A DNA stretch of 64,000 nt from Curtobacterium sp. UNCCL20 (GTDB lineage: Bacteria > Actinomycetota > Actinomycetes > Actinomycetales > Microbacteriaceae). Under the pieces are notes generated by a model. The model worked only from the letters and a program-made list of their open reading frames with translations, was not told where the DNA came from and made no database searches. The stretch is from NCBI RefSeq assembly GCF_900101675.1, contig NZ_FNKG01000001.1, positions 1,347,378 through 1,411,377 on the forward strand, given 5' to 3'. The translations under genes and the position numbers were made by a program. How positions within the stretch are numbered: position 1 is the stretch's first letter; every line of letters begins with the position of its first letter. Below, one piece after another: positions 56,772 through 63,350 of this stretch.

Positions 56772-57776
56772 TCAGGCGGGTGCGCTCGTGGTGCGCCGCG
56801 TGACGAGCGACACCGGTACCCGGTGCAGCCGTGCCGCGCGCGTGTCCCCGCCGACGCGCTCCCCGAGCCAGCGGGCGGCCTGGACGCCGATCGCGAACGT
56901 GCCGTTGTCGACCGTCGTCAGCGAGAGGTGCCGGATGCCCGCGAGGTAGGTGTTGTCGTAGCCGACGATCGACACGTCCTCCGGTACCCGCAGGGTGAGG
57001 TCGTCCGCCGCGGACAGGGCGCCGATCGCCGCGAGGTCGTTGTACGCCACGACCGCGGTCGGCCGGTCGTCACCGGTCAGGAGCCGGCGCGCCGCGGCGT
57101 ACCCGCTCTCCTCGGTCATCCCGCCGGGCAGGACGACCGGCTCGAGCCCGTGCTCGGTCATCTCGGCGCGGTACCCCTCGGCGCGGAGTGCTCCGACGCG
57201 CCCCGGCCCGACCAGGTGCGCGATCCGGGTGTGCCCGAGCGCGACGAGGTGCGCGGTCGCGAGGCGGGCACCGGCTGCGTCGTCGTTCACCACGACGTCG
57301 GCGCCGAGGTCCTCCGGCTCGTAGGTGCCGGCGAGCACGAGCGGTGTCGTCTCGGCGGCGCGGAGGAGCGCGGGGCCGTCCTCGGTGGTGCCGACCACGA
57401 CGATGCCGTCAACCCGCTGCTGCAGGAGCATGTCCACGGGGGAACCCCCGACCCGCCGCGTGGTCGCGGAGTCGACGAGCACGGGGGAGAGTCCGACGGT
57501 GTCGAGCGTGGCAGTCAGTCCCGCGAGCAGGTCGACGAACCAGGGGTTCCGCAGGTCGTTCAGCAGGACCCCGACGGTGCCGGTGCGACGCTCGCCGAGT
57601 GCGCGGGCGATGCGGTTCGGGCGGTAGCCGAGCTCGTCGGCAGCACGCTCCACCGCGGTGCGGCGGGCCTCGCTCACGCCCGGGTCGCCGCGGAGCGCCA
57701 GGGACACCAGGGACTTCGAGACGCCGGCGCGCTCGGCGACGTCCCGGATGGTGGGCGCGCGGTCGAGGGTCGACAT
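56772..57776 (-). CDS. LacI-family regulator
   Basis: 334 residues with a LacI helix-turn-helix (Thr-Ile-Arg-Asp-Val-Ala-Glu-Arg-Ala-Gly-Val-Ser-Lys-Ser-Leu-Val-Ser) at residues 9-25 and a sugar-binding core. A TAGTCT box lies 6 nt before ATG 57776, suggesting a leaderless message. It is divergent from the isomerase/dehydrogenase operon; the 14-bp palindrome CTGGACCGGTCCAG in the 60-bp gap is the probable operator. Confidence 0.93.
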   Translation of the reverse strand: MSTLDRAPTIRDVAERAGVSKSLVSLALRGDPGVSEARRTAVERAADELGYRPNRIARALGERRTGTVGVLLNDLRNPWFVDLLAGLTATLDTVGLSPVLVDSATTRRVGGSPVDMLLQQRVDGIVVVGTTEDGPALLRAAETTPLVLAGTYEPEDLGADVVVNDDAAGARLATAHLVALGHTRIAHLVGPGRVGALRAEGYRAEMTEHGLEPVVLPGGMTEESGYAAARRLLTGDDRPTAVVAYNDLAAIGALSAADDLTLRVPEDVSIVGYDNTYLAGIRHLSLTTVDNGTFAIGVQAARWLGERVGGDTRAARLHRVPVSLVTRRTTSAPA

Positions 57777-57782
57777 GCACCC

Positions 57783-57788
57783 AGACTA
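57783..57788 (-). promoter_or_regulatory. -10 box of a leaderless start (TAGTCT)
   Basis: Minus-strand TAGTCT leaves 6 nt to ATG 57776. Confidence 0.5.
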
Positions 57789-57793
57789 GCGGC

Positions 57794-57811
57794 TATTCTG
57801 GACCGGTCCAG
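57794..57811. promoter_or_regulatory. LacI operator overlapping a promoter
   Basis: CTGGACCGGTCCAG (57798-57811) is a perfect 14-bp palindrome with a central CG. A -10-like TATTCT (57794-57799) for the + strand genes overlaps its edge. Confidence 0.65.
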
Positions 57812-57836
57812 TTCTGTCCAATGAAGCGAGAACCCA

Positions 57837-58724
57837 GTGCCACCCAAGATCTCCATGAACGTGACGACCACGTTCCACGGCAACGTCGTCCAGGACATCC
57901 GCCTGGCGAAGGAGGCCGGGTACACCGGCATCGAGCTGCAGAGCCCGAAGCTGTACCGCTACCTCGACGCGGGGTACGACGTCCGGACGCTCCCGCCGCT
58001 CCTCGACGGACTCGAGGTCACCGGCCTCGGCGCCGTGCTCGACATCGAGCGCCAGGGCGCCGCACGGGAGGACTACCTCGCCGAGGTCACCCGGATGTGC
58101 GAGATCGCCGTCGCCGTCGGTGCCCCGATCATCCAGCTCTGCACCGGCCCGGTCGACTGGGAGGTCGTCCGTGCACACCGTGCCGGCACCCTCAGCGCCG
58201 ACGACCCCCGCTACCGTGCCACCCTCGGGCTCGACGAGGACGCCGCCGTCCGCGTCACCGGGGCGAACGTCCGCGCCGCCGCCGACATCGCCGCCGACCA
58301 CGGGCTCGGCATCTACCTCGAGCCGCTCGCCTGGGCCCGGCTCAACCGCTGCCGCCACGCCCTCGACGTCATCGAGGAAGCCGACCGCGACAACGTCGGT
58401 ATCGCGCTCGACACCTGGCACTTCTGGACCACCGGGGACACCCTCGCCGAGGTCCGCGCACTCCCGCCCGAACTCATCAAGGCCGTGCACCTGTCCGACG
58501 GCCTCGACCTCGACCGGGCGCACGACGTCCCCGACCAGTCCGTGCACCGCAACGTCGTCATCGGCGGCGGGTCGATCCCGCTCCAGCAGTGGGTCGACGC
58601 GGTCAAGGCGACCGGGTACGACGGCTGGTGGGTCACCGAGATGTTCTCCGACCGTGCCAACGAGCAGGACCCCGCCCTCGTCGCCCGCACCATGCGCGAC
58701 CTCACCGCGATCCTGGTGAGCTGA
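57837..58724 (+). CDS. Sugar phosphate isomerase/epimerase (AP endonuclease 2 fold)
   Basis: 295-residue TIM-barrel enzyme of the xylose-isomerase-like family (IolE, IolI, hydroxypyruvate isomerase relatives). Metal-site candidates are Glu in Gly-Ile-Tyr-Leu-Glu-Pro-Leu, Asp-Thr-Trp-His (residues ~199-202), the His in Val-His-Leu-Ser-Asp-Gly and Glu in Trp-Trp-Val-Thr-Glu-Met. GTG 57837 follows a GCGAGAA-like site. With an inositol-dehydrogenase-like gene 2 bp downstream and a LacI repressor gene opposite, it probably belongs to polyol or inositol-type catabolism. Confidence 0.87.
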   Translation: MPPKISMNVTTTFHGNVVQDIRLAKEAGYTGIELQSPKLYRYLDAGYDVRTLPPLLDGLEVTGLGAVLDIERQGAAREDYLAEVTRMCEIAVAVGAPIIQLCTGPVDWEVVRAHRAGTLSADDPRYRATLGLDEDAAVRVTGANVRAAADIAADHGLGIYLEPLAWARLNRCRHALDVIEEADRDNVGIALDTWHFWTTGDTLAEVRALPPELIKAVHLSDGLDLDRAHDVPDQSVHRNVVIGGGSIPLQQWVDAVKATGYDGWWVTEMFSDRANEQDPALVARTMRDLTAILVS

Positions 58725-58726
58725 CC

Positions 58727-59728
58727 GTGACGCAGCGATTCGCCCTGATCGGCGCCGGGTTCATCGGCACCGTGCACGCCGAGAACCTCGCCGCCGACCC
58801 GCACGTCGCGTTCGTCGGCATCCACGACGTCGACACCGCGCGGGCGTCGGCGCTCGCCGAGCGGTTCGGCACCCGGGCACTCACCGAGGCCGAGGTGTTC
58901 GACCCGTCGATCGTCGACGCGGTCTTCGTCGCCTCGTCGACCGACACCCACGCGCAGCACCTCCGTGCCGCGGCCGACGCCGGGCTCGCCGTGCTCTGCG
59001 AGAAGCCGATCGCGCCGGACCTCGCCGAAGCCGTCGCCGTCGTCGAGCACGTGCGCGCCGCCGGGGTCCCCGCGATGCTCGACTTCAACCGCCGGTACGA
59101 CCGCGACCACGCCGAGCTCCGCCGCATCGTCGCCGAGGGCGGTGTCGGTGACGTCGAACTCGTCCAGCTCAGCTCACGCGGACCCTCGCTCCCACCGATC
59201 GAGTACCTGCGCGTGTCCGGCGGGCAGCTCCGCGACCAGACCGTGCACTTCTTCGACCTCGTGCGCTGGATCACCGGGCAGGACCCGGTGTCCGTGTCGG
59301 TCACCGGCTCGGCGCTCGTCGACCCCGCGATCCGCGACTTCGGCGACGTCGACACCTCGGTCGCGACGCTGACCCTGCCCTCCGGAGCGCTCGTCCAGAT
59401 CGACAGCGTCCGGCGCACCGGGTACGGCTACGACGAGCGCATCGAGGTCATGGGGTCCACCGGACTCGTCGAGTCCCGCCGGAACCGCCGGGGGAACGTC
59501 GCCCGGTACGGTCCCGGGCAGGTGGTCGAGGACGGTCTGCACGACGGCTGGTTCGAGCGCGTGCGGCCGACCTACGCGGCGACGCTGGCCGCGTTCGTGG
59601 ACGCGCTCGAGCAGGGGGTGGAGCCGCCGGTCGTGCTCGAGGACGGCCTGCGGGCGCAGGCGATCGCCGAGGCGGCGACGCGAGCGCTCGCCTCGGGGCG
59701 GACGGAACCCGTCACGTACTGCAGGTGA
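58727..59728 (+). CDS. Gfo/Idh/MocA oxidoreductase, inositol 2-dehydrogenase-like
   Basis: 333-residue NAD-dependent dehydrogenase. The Rossmann loop Gly-Ala-Gly-Phe-Ile-Gly is at residues 8-13, Cys-Glu-Lys-Pro-Ile-Ala is the EKP motif, and Gly-Gly-Gln-Leu-Arg-Asp-Gln-Thr-Val-His-Phe-Phe-Asp supplies the catalytic Asp/His. The later blocks Asp-Phe-Gly-Asp-Val-Asp-Thr-Ser and Gly-Tyr-Gly-Tyr-Asp-Glu-Arg-Ile-Glu-Val-Met-Gly-Ser resemble IolG closely. GTG 58727 starts 2 bp after the isomerase stop. Myo-inositol or a related cyclitol/sugar is the likely substrate, but other iol genes are not in the window. Confidence 0.87.
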   Translation: MTQRFALIGAGFIGTVHAENLAADPHVAFVGIHDVDTARASALAERFGTRALTEAEVFDPSIVDAVFVASSTDTHAQHLRAAADAGLAVLCEKPIAPDLAEAVAVVEHVRAAGVPAMLDFNRRYDRDHAELRRIVAEGGVGDVELVQLSSRGPSLPPIEYLRVSGGQLRDQTVHFFDLVRWITGQDPVSVSVTGSALVDPAIRDFGDVDTSVATLTLPSGALVQIDSVRRTGYGYDERIEVMGSTGLVESRRNRRGNVARYGPGQVVEDGLHDGWFERVRPTYAATLAAFVDALEQGVEPPVVLEDGLRAQAIAEAATRALASGRTEPVTYCR

Positions 59729-59737
59729 TCCGGAGCC

Positions 59738-59779
59738 GGCCTGGAGGCGCGTGGCGGCACCGCCACGCGCCTCCAGGCC
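59738..59779. repeat. Intergenic palindrome, GGCCTGGAGGC subtype
   Basis: 20-bp perfect arms (59738-59757 and 59760-59779) around 2 nt, 9 bp after the dehydrogenase stop, well placed to act as a terminator. Confidence 0.92.
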
Positions 59780-59873
59780 GCCTGTCGGGCGACTGTGACG
59801 ACCGGACCCCACGATCTGTGGGTCACCGCGAGCGGTACCCTCCGTGCAGGGGTTTCCTCGAGGGGGGTTCGCA

Positions 59874-60053
59874 GTGGTCGCGTTGACGTTCTTGGTACCG
59901 GTCGTGCTGATCGTCGTGGTGATCCTCATCGCGCTCGCGATCCGGGGTTCGATGCAGCGGAGTCCGCTGCAGGAGCAGCAGGACGCCGAGTGGCGTGCGC
60001 GCCGCGAAGCTCGTCGGCAGGCCCGGGCGGAGCGGGACGAGGCGGGGGAGTAG
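59874..60053 (+). CDS. Small single-pass membrane protein
   Basis: 59 residues. A strongly hydrophobic segment (about residues 4-25) is followed by a charged, Glu/Arg/Ala-rich helix with coiled-coil tendency. GTG 59874 is chosen because GAGGGGGG lies 7-8 nt upstream; the in-frame GTG 59844 has none. I recognise no family. Such proteins often act as membrane anchors or regulators. It stands between the dehydrogenase and a converging quinone-reductase-like gene. Confidence 0.65.
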   Translation: MVALTFLVPVVLIVVVILIALAIRGSMQRSPLQEQQDAEWRARREARRQARAERDEAGE

Positions 60054-60111
60054 CCCTCCCCGCTGACGAACGGGATCGGGGTCCCGCGGCGGGCCGTCCC
60101 GCGCCTCCGGG

Positions 60112-60705
60112 TCACCGGCCGCGGAGGACCGCCTCCCGCACCGACTCCACCGCAGCGTCGACCGCCGCGTCCCGAGCGACGGTGTCGGTGCGTTCCGAGT
60201 CGTACACGAACGCGGTGACGCCCCTCCGGCTGCCGCAGTAGTCGACGATGCCGTGCTCGACCTGCGTTCGGAGCGCCTGTTCGTACCCGTGCCGCTCGTA
60301 CACGCCCGCGTCGTCGCCCGCGATCGGCACCAGGTGCGTGGTGAGCCGACCGAGCTTCCGGGTGATGCCGGCGTCGGGATCGACGTCGAACGCCCACCCG
60401 TTCACGAAGACCCGGTCGATCCACCCCTTCAGCAGCGCGGGCATCGACCACCACCACACCGGGAAGACCAGGACGAGGTCGGTCACGCCGTCGAGTCGCT
60501 CCTGCTCGCGTGCGACGTCGGCGGGCGGCGTCAGGCCCGTCCGGTACGTGTGGCGGTCGGCGAGGGTGAAGCGCGGGTCGAAGCCCTCGGCCGCGAGGTC
60601 GGCTACTTCGACCGGAGCCGGCAGCAGCACTCGCCGCAGCCGCTCCGCGACTTCGTGCGTCAGTGAGTCGGGGTCCGGGTGGGCGGTCACGATGAGCGTG
60701 GTCAC
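60112..60705 (-). CDS. Flavodoxin-fold NAD(P)H oxidoreductase (MdaB/KefF-like)
   Basis: 197-residue FMN/FAD-binding oxidoreductase. The flavin loop is in Val-Thr-Ala-His-Pro-Asp-Pro-Asp-Ser, followed by Val-Phe-Pro-Val-Trp-Trp-Trp-Ser-Met-Pro-Ala-Leu-Leu-Lys-Gly-Trp-Ile-Asp-Arg-Val-Phe, the signature of the NQO1/MdaB family. It likely reduces quinones in two-electron steps. The start is GTG 60705; upstream signals are weak. It is not linked to the distant flavin operon. Confidence 0.88.
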   Translation of the reverse strand: MTTLIVTAHPDPDSLTHEVAERLRRVLLPAPVEVADLAAEGFDPRFTLADRHTYRTGLTPPADVAREQERLDGVTDLVLVFPVWWWSMPALLKGWIDRVFVNGWAFDVDPDAGITRKLGRLTTHLVPIAGDDAGVYERHGYEQALRTQVEHGIVDYCGSRRGVTAFVYDSERTDTVARDAAVDAAVESVREAVLRGR

Positions 60706-60755
60706 GCGGACCAGCCCATCACGGACGCCTGGGGACGACCATGGACAGCCGGTCC

Positions 60756-61241
60756 TCAGCGGACCAGCCGCACGACATGCACCGTCGCCGACCCGAAGGC
60801 CTCCTGCTGCACCGCACCGTCTCGGGTGAACCCGTTGCGTCGGTAGAACGCCTCTGCGCGGGGGTTGTCCTCGGCCATCCACAGGTACGCGGGGTCGTCC
60901 GCGACCACGGCGTCGAGCAGCTGCTGGCCGGCTCCGGTCCCCTGCGCGGCGGCGAGCACGTAGATGCCCTCGAGCTCGCGATCGCGAACCGGGTCACGGT
61001 CGCGACCGGCACCCACAGTGGCCCACCCCACGATGCGCGAACCGTCGGTCGCGACGACGACGTCGGTGCTGTCGTCGGCGATGATCGCGTTCCAGCCGGT
61101 CTCGCGTCGCCCGACGTCGAGCGCGGCGAGGAAGTCTGCCGGCATCAGGTGCGCGTACGCCTCGCGCCACGCCTGGACGTGCACCGCGGCGATGCCGGCG
61201 GCGTCGGACGGCCGCGCTGGGCGGACCCGGATCGGTGGCAT
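60756..61241 (-). CDS. GNAT-family N-acetyltransferase
   Basis: 161-residue acetyltransferase. The beginning Arg-Val-Arg-Pro-Ala-Arg-Pro-Ser-Asp-Ala-Ala-Gly-Ile-Ala, the acetyl-CoA loop Gln-Gly-Thr-Gly-Ala-Gly-Gln-Gln-Leu-Leu and the terminal Asn-Pro-Arg-Ala-Glu-Ala-Phe-Tyr-Arg-Arg-Asn-Gly-Phe are all typical. A TAGCGT box at 61248-61253 is 6 nt before ATG 61241, suggesting a leaderless transcript. The acceptor is unknown. Confidence 0.92.
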   Translation of the reverse strand: MPPIRVRPARPSDAAGIAAVHVQAWREAYAHLMPADFLAALDVGRRETGWNAIIADDSTDVVVATDGSRIVGWATVGAGRDRDPVRDRELEGIYVLAAAQGTGAGQQLLDAVVADDPAYLWMAEDNPRAEAFYRRNGFTRDGAVQQEAFGSATVHVVRLVR

Positions 61242-61247
61242 CGCCCC

Positions 61248-61253
61248 ACGCTA
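61248..61253 (-). promoter_or_regulatory. -10 box of a leaderless start (TAGCGT)
   Basis: Minus-strand TAGCGT leaves 6 nt to ATG 61241. Confidence 0.5.
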
Positions 61254-61292
61254 CCGCCGCCGGCTCGCGGCTCCGGAACGGTGGGGCGGAAA

Positions 61293-61332
61293 GCCTGGAG
61301 GCGCGTGGCGGCGCCGCCACGCGCCTCCAGGC
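61293..61332. repeat. Intergenic palindrome, GGCCTGGAGGC subtype, in a divergent gap
   Basis: 40-bp perfect palindrome without a loop. Unlike most copies, it lies between two divergent genes, upstream of both, so it is unlikely to be only a terminator. Confidence 0.92.
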
Positions 61333-61370
61333 ACGCGTCGTCCGTCCGCGATGGTGACCTGTCCGCCTCG

Positions 61371-61376
61371 TAGGCT
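61371..61376 (+). promoter_or_regulatory. -10 box of a leaderless start (TAGGCT)
   Basis: TAGGCT lies 6 nt before ATG 61383, supporting that ATG as the original start of the interrupted reading frame. Confidence 0.5.
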
Positions 61377-61382
61377 GCTCGC

Positions 61383-61457
61383 ATGGGGATCTTCGACCGA
61401 TGGCGACGCGGTCCGGGCAGGCCGACGGACGATGCACCGACCACGGAAACGGCGTAG
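61383..61457 (+). other. 24-codon ORF ending at a TAG in frame with the next gene
   Basis: ATG 61383 has a leaderless-type promoter. The peptide Met-Gly-Ile-Phe-Asp-Arg-Trp-Arg-Arg... looks like a genuine protein start. It ends at TAG 61455-61457, but the same frame continues after 5 codons (Pro-Asp-Asp-Asp-Gly) into the CDS at 61473. Either a nonsense mutation split one gene or this is a short leader peptide. Confidence 0.5.
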
Positions 61458-61472
61458 CCGGACGACGACGGG

Positions 61473-62087
61473 GTGGACGAGGAACTCCGCACAATCATCG
61501 GGCCGGGCTTCACCGACTTCGAATCCGCCGTGCAAGCGGCCGAGGAGCTGATCGAGGACGCCGGTGGCGACGTCCGAGCCGCGCGGTCCCGAGTCCGGTC
61601 GATCTGGGATGCACGCATCGCGGAACTCGCGACCGGAGTCGGGCCGTCCGACCACGACCGGCTCACCGGCGGGTTCGCGGTGCTCGAACGTGACCACGGT
61701 TTCGTCACCGCGATGGCTGCGGGCTTCGACAAGGGCGAGCTCTGGGACGAACTGCGAGAGCGGCGTCGGAGTGCAGGGGGCGAGGCATGGGCCGGTGCCG
61801 GCTTCCACCAGCAGGACGCCGATCGGTTGGCGACCACGCCGGCGACGCTGTACCTGCTGTTCTCGGTGTTCGCGCCGAACCCGGCGACACCTGCGCACGT
61901 GGTCGAAGCAGCGATGCGGTCCGAGCACGGACGGAACGCGATGGCCCAGGCCGACGCCGGGGCCGCGGCAGCGGTCCTCGTCGAGGTGCTCCGCGATGCG
62001 GGGCTCGAGGTCGACTGGGACGGCTCGCCGTCCTCCCGGGTCCGCGTGCTCGTCTCCGACTGGCGGAGGCCGCTGCCAGCGGCGTGA
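61473..62087 (+). CDS. DUF6891-like protein, probably 5'-interrupted
   Basis: 204 residues from GTG 61473, which has only a weak GACGGG upstream. The sequence (Arg-Thr-Ile-Ile-Gly-Pro-Gly-Phe-Thr-Asp-Phe, Ile-Trp-Asp-Ala-Arg, Ser-Asp-His-Asp-Arg-Leu-Thr-Gly-Gly-Phe-Ala-Val-Leu-Glu, and a final Val-Asp-Trp-Asp-Gly) resembles the DUF6891 group as I remember it, but lacks the Cys-Cys motif typical there. The natural N-terminus appears to lie upstream, beyond an in-frame TAG at 61455. It may be a new pseudogene or may restart translation at 61473. The function is unknown. Confidence 0.6.
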   Translation: MDEELRTIIGPGFTDFESAVQAAEELIEDAGGDVRAARSRVRSIWDARIAELATGVGPSDHDRLTGGFAVLERDHGFVTAMAAGFDKGELWDELRERRRSAGGEAWAGAGFHQQDADRLATTPATLYLLFSVFAPNPATPAHVVEAAMRSEHGRNAMAQADAGAAAAVLVEVLRDAGLEVDWDGSPSSRVRVLVSDWRRPLPAA

Positions 62088-62283
62088 CCTCCGGTCCCAC
62101 CCCGCTGCGCCCGCCGCTCCGAACACCTCCTGAGGACAGCAGCGACCGCCGCCAGCACAGCACGCTCCCGCCGCCGCACCGCCCTCGCTCGGAGAGGAGC
62201 GGACCATGGACGACGACGTCAGTGCCCACCGCACGCGCACCAACGTGCGGCGCCCGGCCGACCCGCGCATCGGCGCGGTGGGC

Positions 62284-63270
62284 TCAGCCGCGCTCGCGGA
62301 GGAACGCCACCTGCCGCTCCCAGTGCCGGAAGTCCCCGCCCTCGTGCCCGTTGTACGGGTACACCTCGATGGCCTTGTCGGTCGAGCCGAGCGCGTTGTA
62401 GGCCGCGAAGGTCGTCCGCGGTGGCACCACGTCGTCCATGAGCGCGACGGAGAACAGCGCGGGGGCGGTGATGCCAGCGGCGTGGTTGACCCCGTCGAAG
62501 TAGGCCGCTGTGTCCCAGACGGTGTCGACCGCGTCGCGGTGCACTGACAGGTAGGTCGCGAGCTCGAGGTACGGGCCGCCCACGGCGACCTCGGTGCCCT
62601 GCTCCCAGGCGCACAGGAACGCCACGTCCGGCAGCACGGCCGTGATCGGTCCGACGTGCGCCTCGACGAGGGCCGCGGCGGCGATGGCGATCCCGCCGCC
62701 CTGGCTGCCGCCGGTGAGGGCGATGCGCGTCGGGTCGACACCGTAAAGGGTGCGGACGGCATCGACGAGGCGGACCGCGTCGGTGAAGACGCGCCGGTAG
62801 TAGTGGTCGGCGGGGGAGTCGATCCCGCTCGTCATCCATCCGCCGATGCGCGGACCGGAACCGTGCGGGTCCGGGGTGTCCCCACCGGAGCTCCAGCCGC
62901 TGCCCTGCCCGCGGGTGTCCATGACGACGTGGACGTACCCGGCCAGGGCCCACGAGACGCGCTCGCCGGGCAGCCCACGGCCGCCGTTGTAGCCGAGGAA
63001 CTCGACGACGACGGGCAGGTCGCCGGACGCCCCAGCCGGACGGTTGACCCAGGCACGGACGGGGTCGCCGGCGAAGCCCGGGAAGGTCAGGTCCTCGATG
63101 ACGAGACCGGTCACGGGGGTGTCGGCGGGCACCAGGACGGGTGGGGTGTCCGCGCCGGCGGTGCGTGCGGACGTGATGGTGTCGGCCCAGAACGCGTCGA
63201 AGTCGTCGGGTCGGCGCACGGCCGCTCGGTGGGTGCGGAGCGCGTCGAGGGGCAGGTCGGTGAATGGCAT
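62284..63270 (-). CDS. Acetylxylan esterase/cephalosporin-C deacetylase family (AXE1)
   Basis: 328-residue alpha/beta hydrolase of the carbohydrate esterase 7 type. Asp-Thr-Arg-Gly-Gln-Gly is the oxyanion-side motif, the nucleophile Ser is in Gly-Gly-Ser-Gln-Gly-Gly (near residue 191), Asp lies after Ser-Val-Ala-Leu-Met-Asp-Asp-Val-Val-Pro-Pro and the His is in Asn-Gly-His-Glu-Gly. All match CE7. There is no signal peptide, so it deacetylates imported xylo-oligosaccharides or similar esters in the cytoplasm. ATG 63270 has GGAGGACAC upstream. It lies behind a xylulokinase gene in the same direction, consistent with xylan use. Confidence 0.92.
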   Translation of the reverse strand: MPFTDLPLDALRTHRAAVRRPDDFDAFWADTITSARTAGADTPPVLVPADTPVTGLVIEDLTFPGFAGDPVRAWVNRPAGASGDLPVVVEFLGYNGGRGLPGERVSWALAGYVHVVMDTRGQGSGWSSGGDTPDPHGSGPRIGGWMTSGIDSPADHYYRRVFTDAVRLVDAVRTLYGVDPTRIALTGGSQGGGIAIAAAALVEAHVGPITAVLPDVAFLCAWEQGTEVAVGGPYLELATYLSVHRDAVDTVWDTAAYFDGVNHAAGITAPALFSVALMDDVVPPRTTFAAYNALGSTDKAIEVYPYNGHEGGDFRHWERQVAFLRERG

Positions 63271-63290
63271 GTGTGTCCTCCAGGGACGAT

Positions 63291-63329
63291 CCTGCCCCCG
63301 ACACCGTCGTGGACGGCGCCGGGGGCAGG
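63291..63329 (-). terminator. Stem-loop between the xylulokinase and esterase genes
   Basis: CCTGCCCCCG (63291-63300) pairs with CGGGGGCAGG (63320-63329), with an inner CCGTC/GACGG stem. It lies 22 bp after the kinase stop and 20 bp before the esterase start, so it may separate the two genes or lower esterase expression. Confidence 0.6.
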
Positions 63330-63350
63330 GAGTGTCGGGTGCGGAACGGG

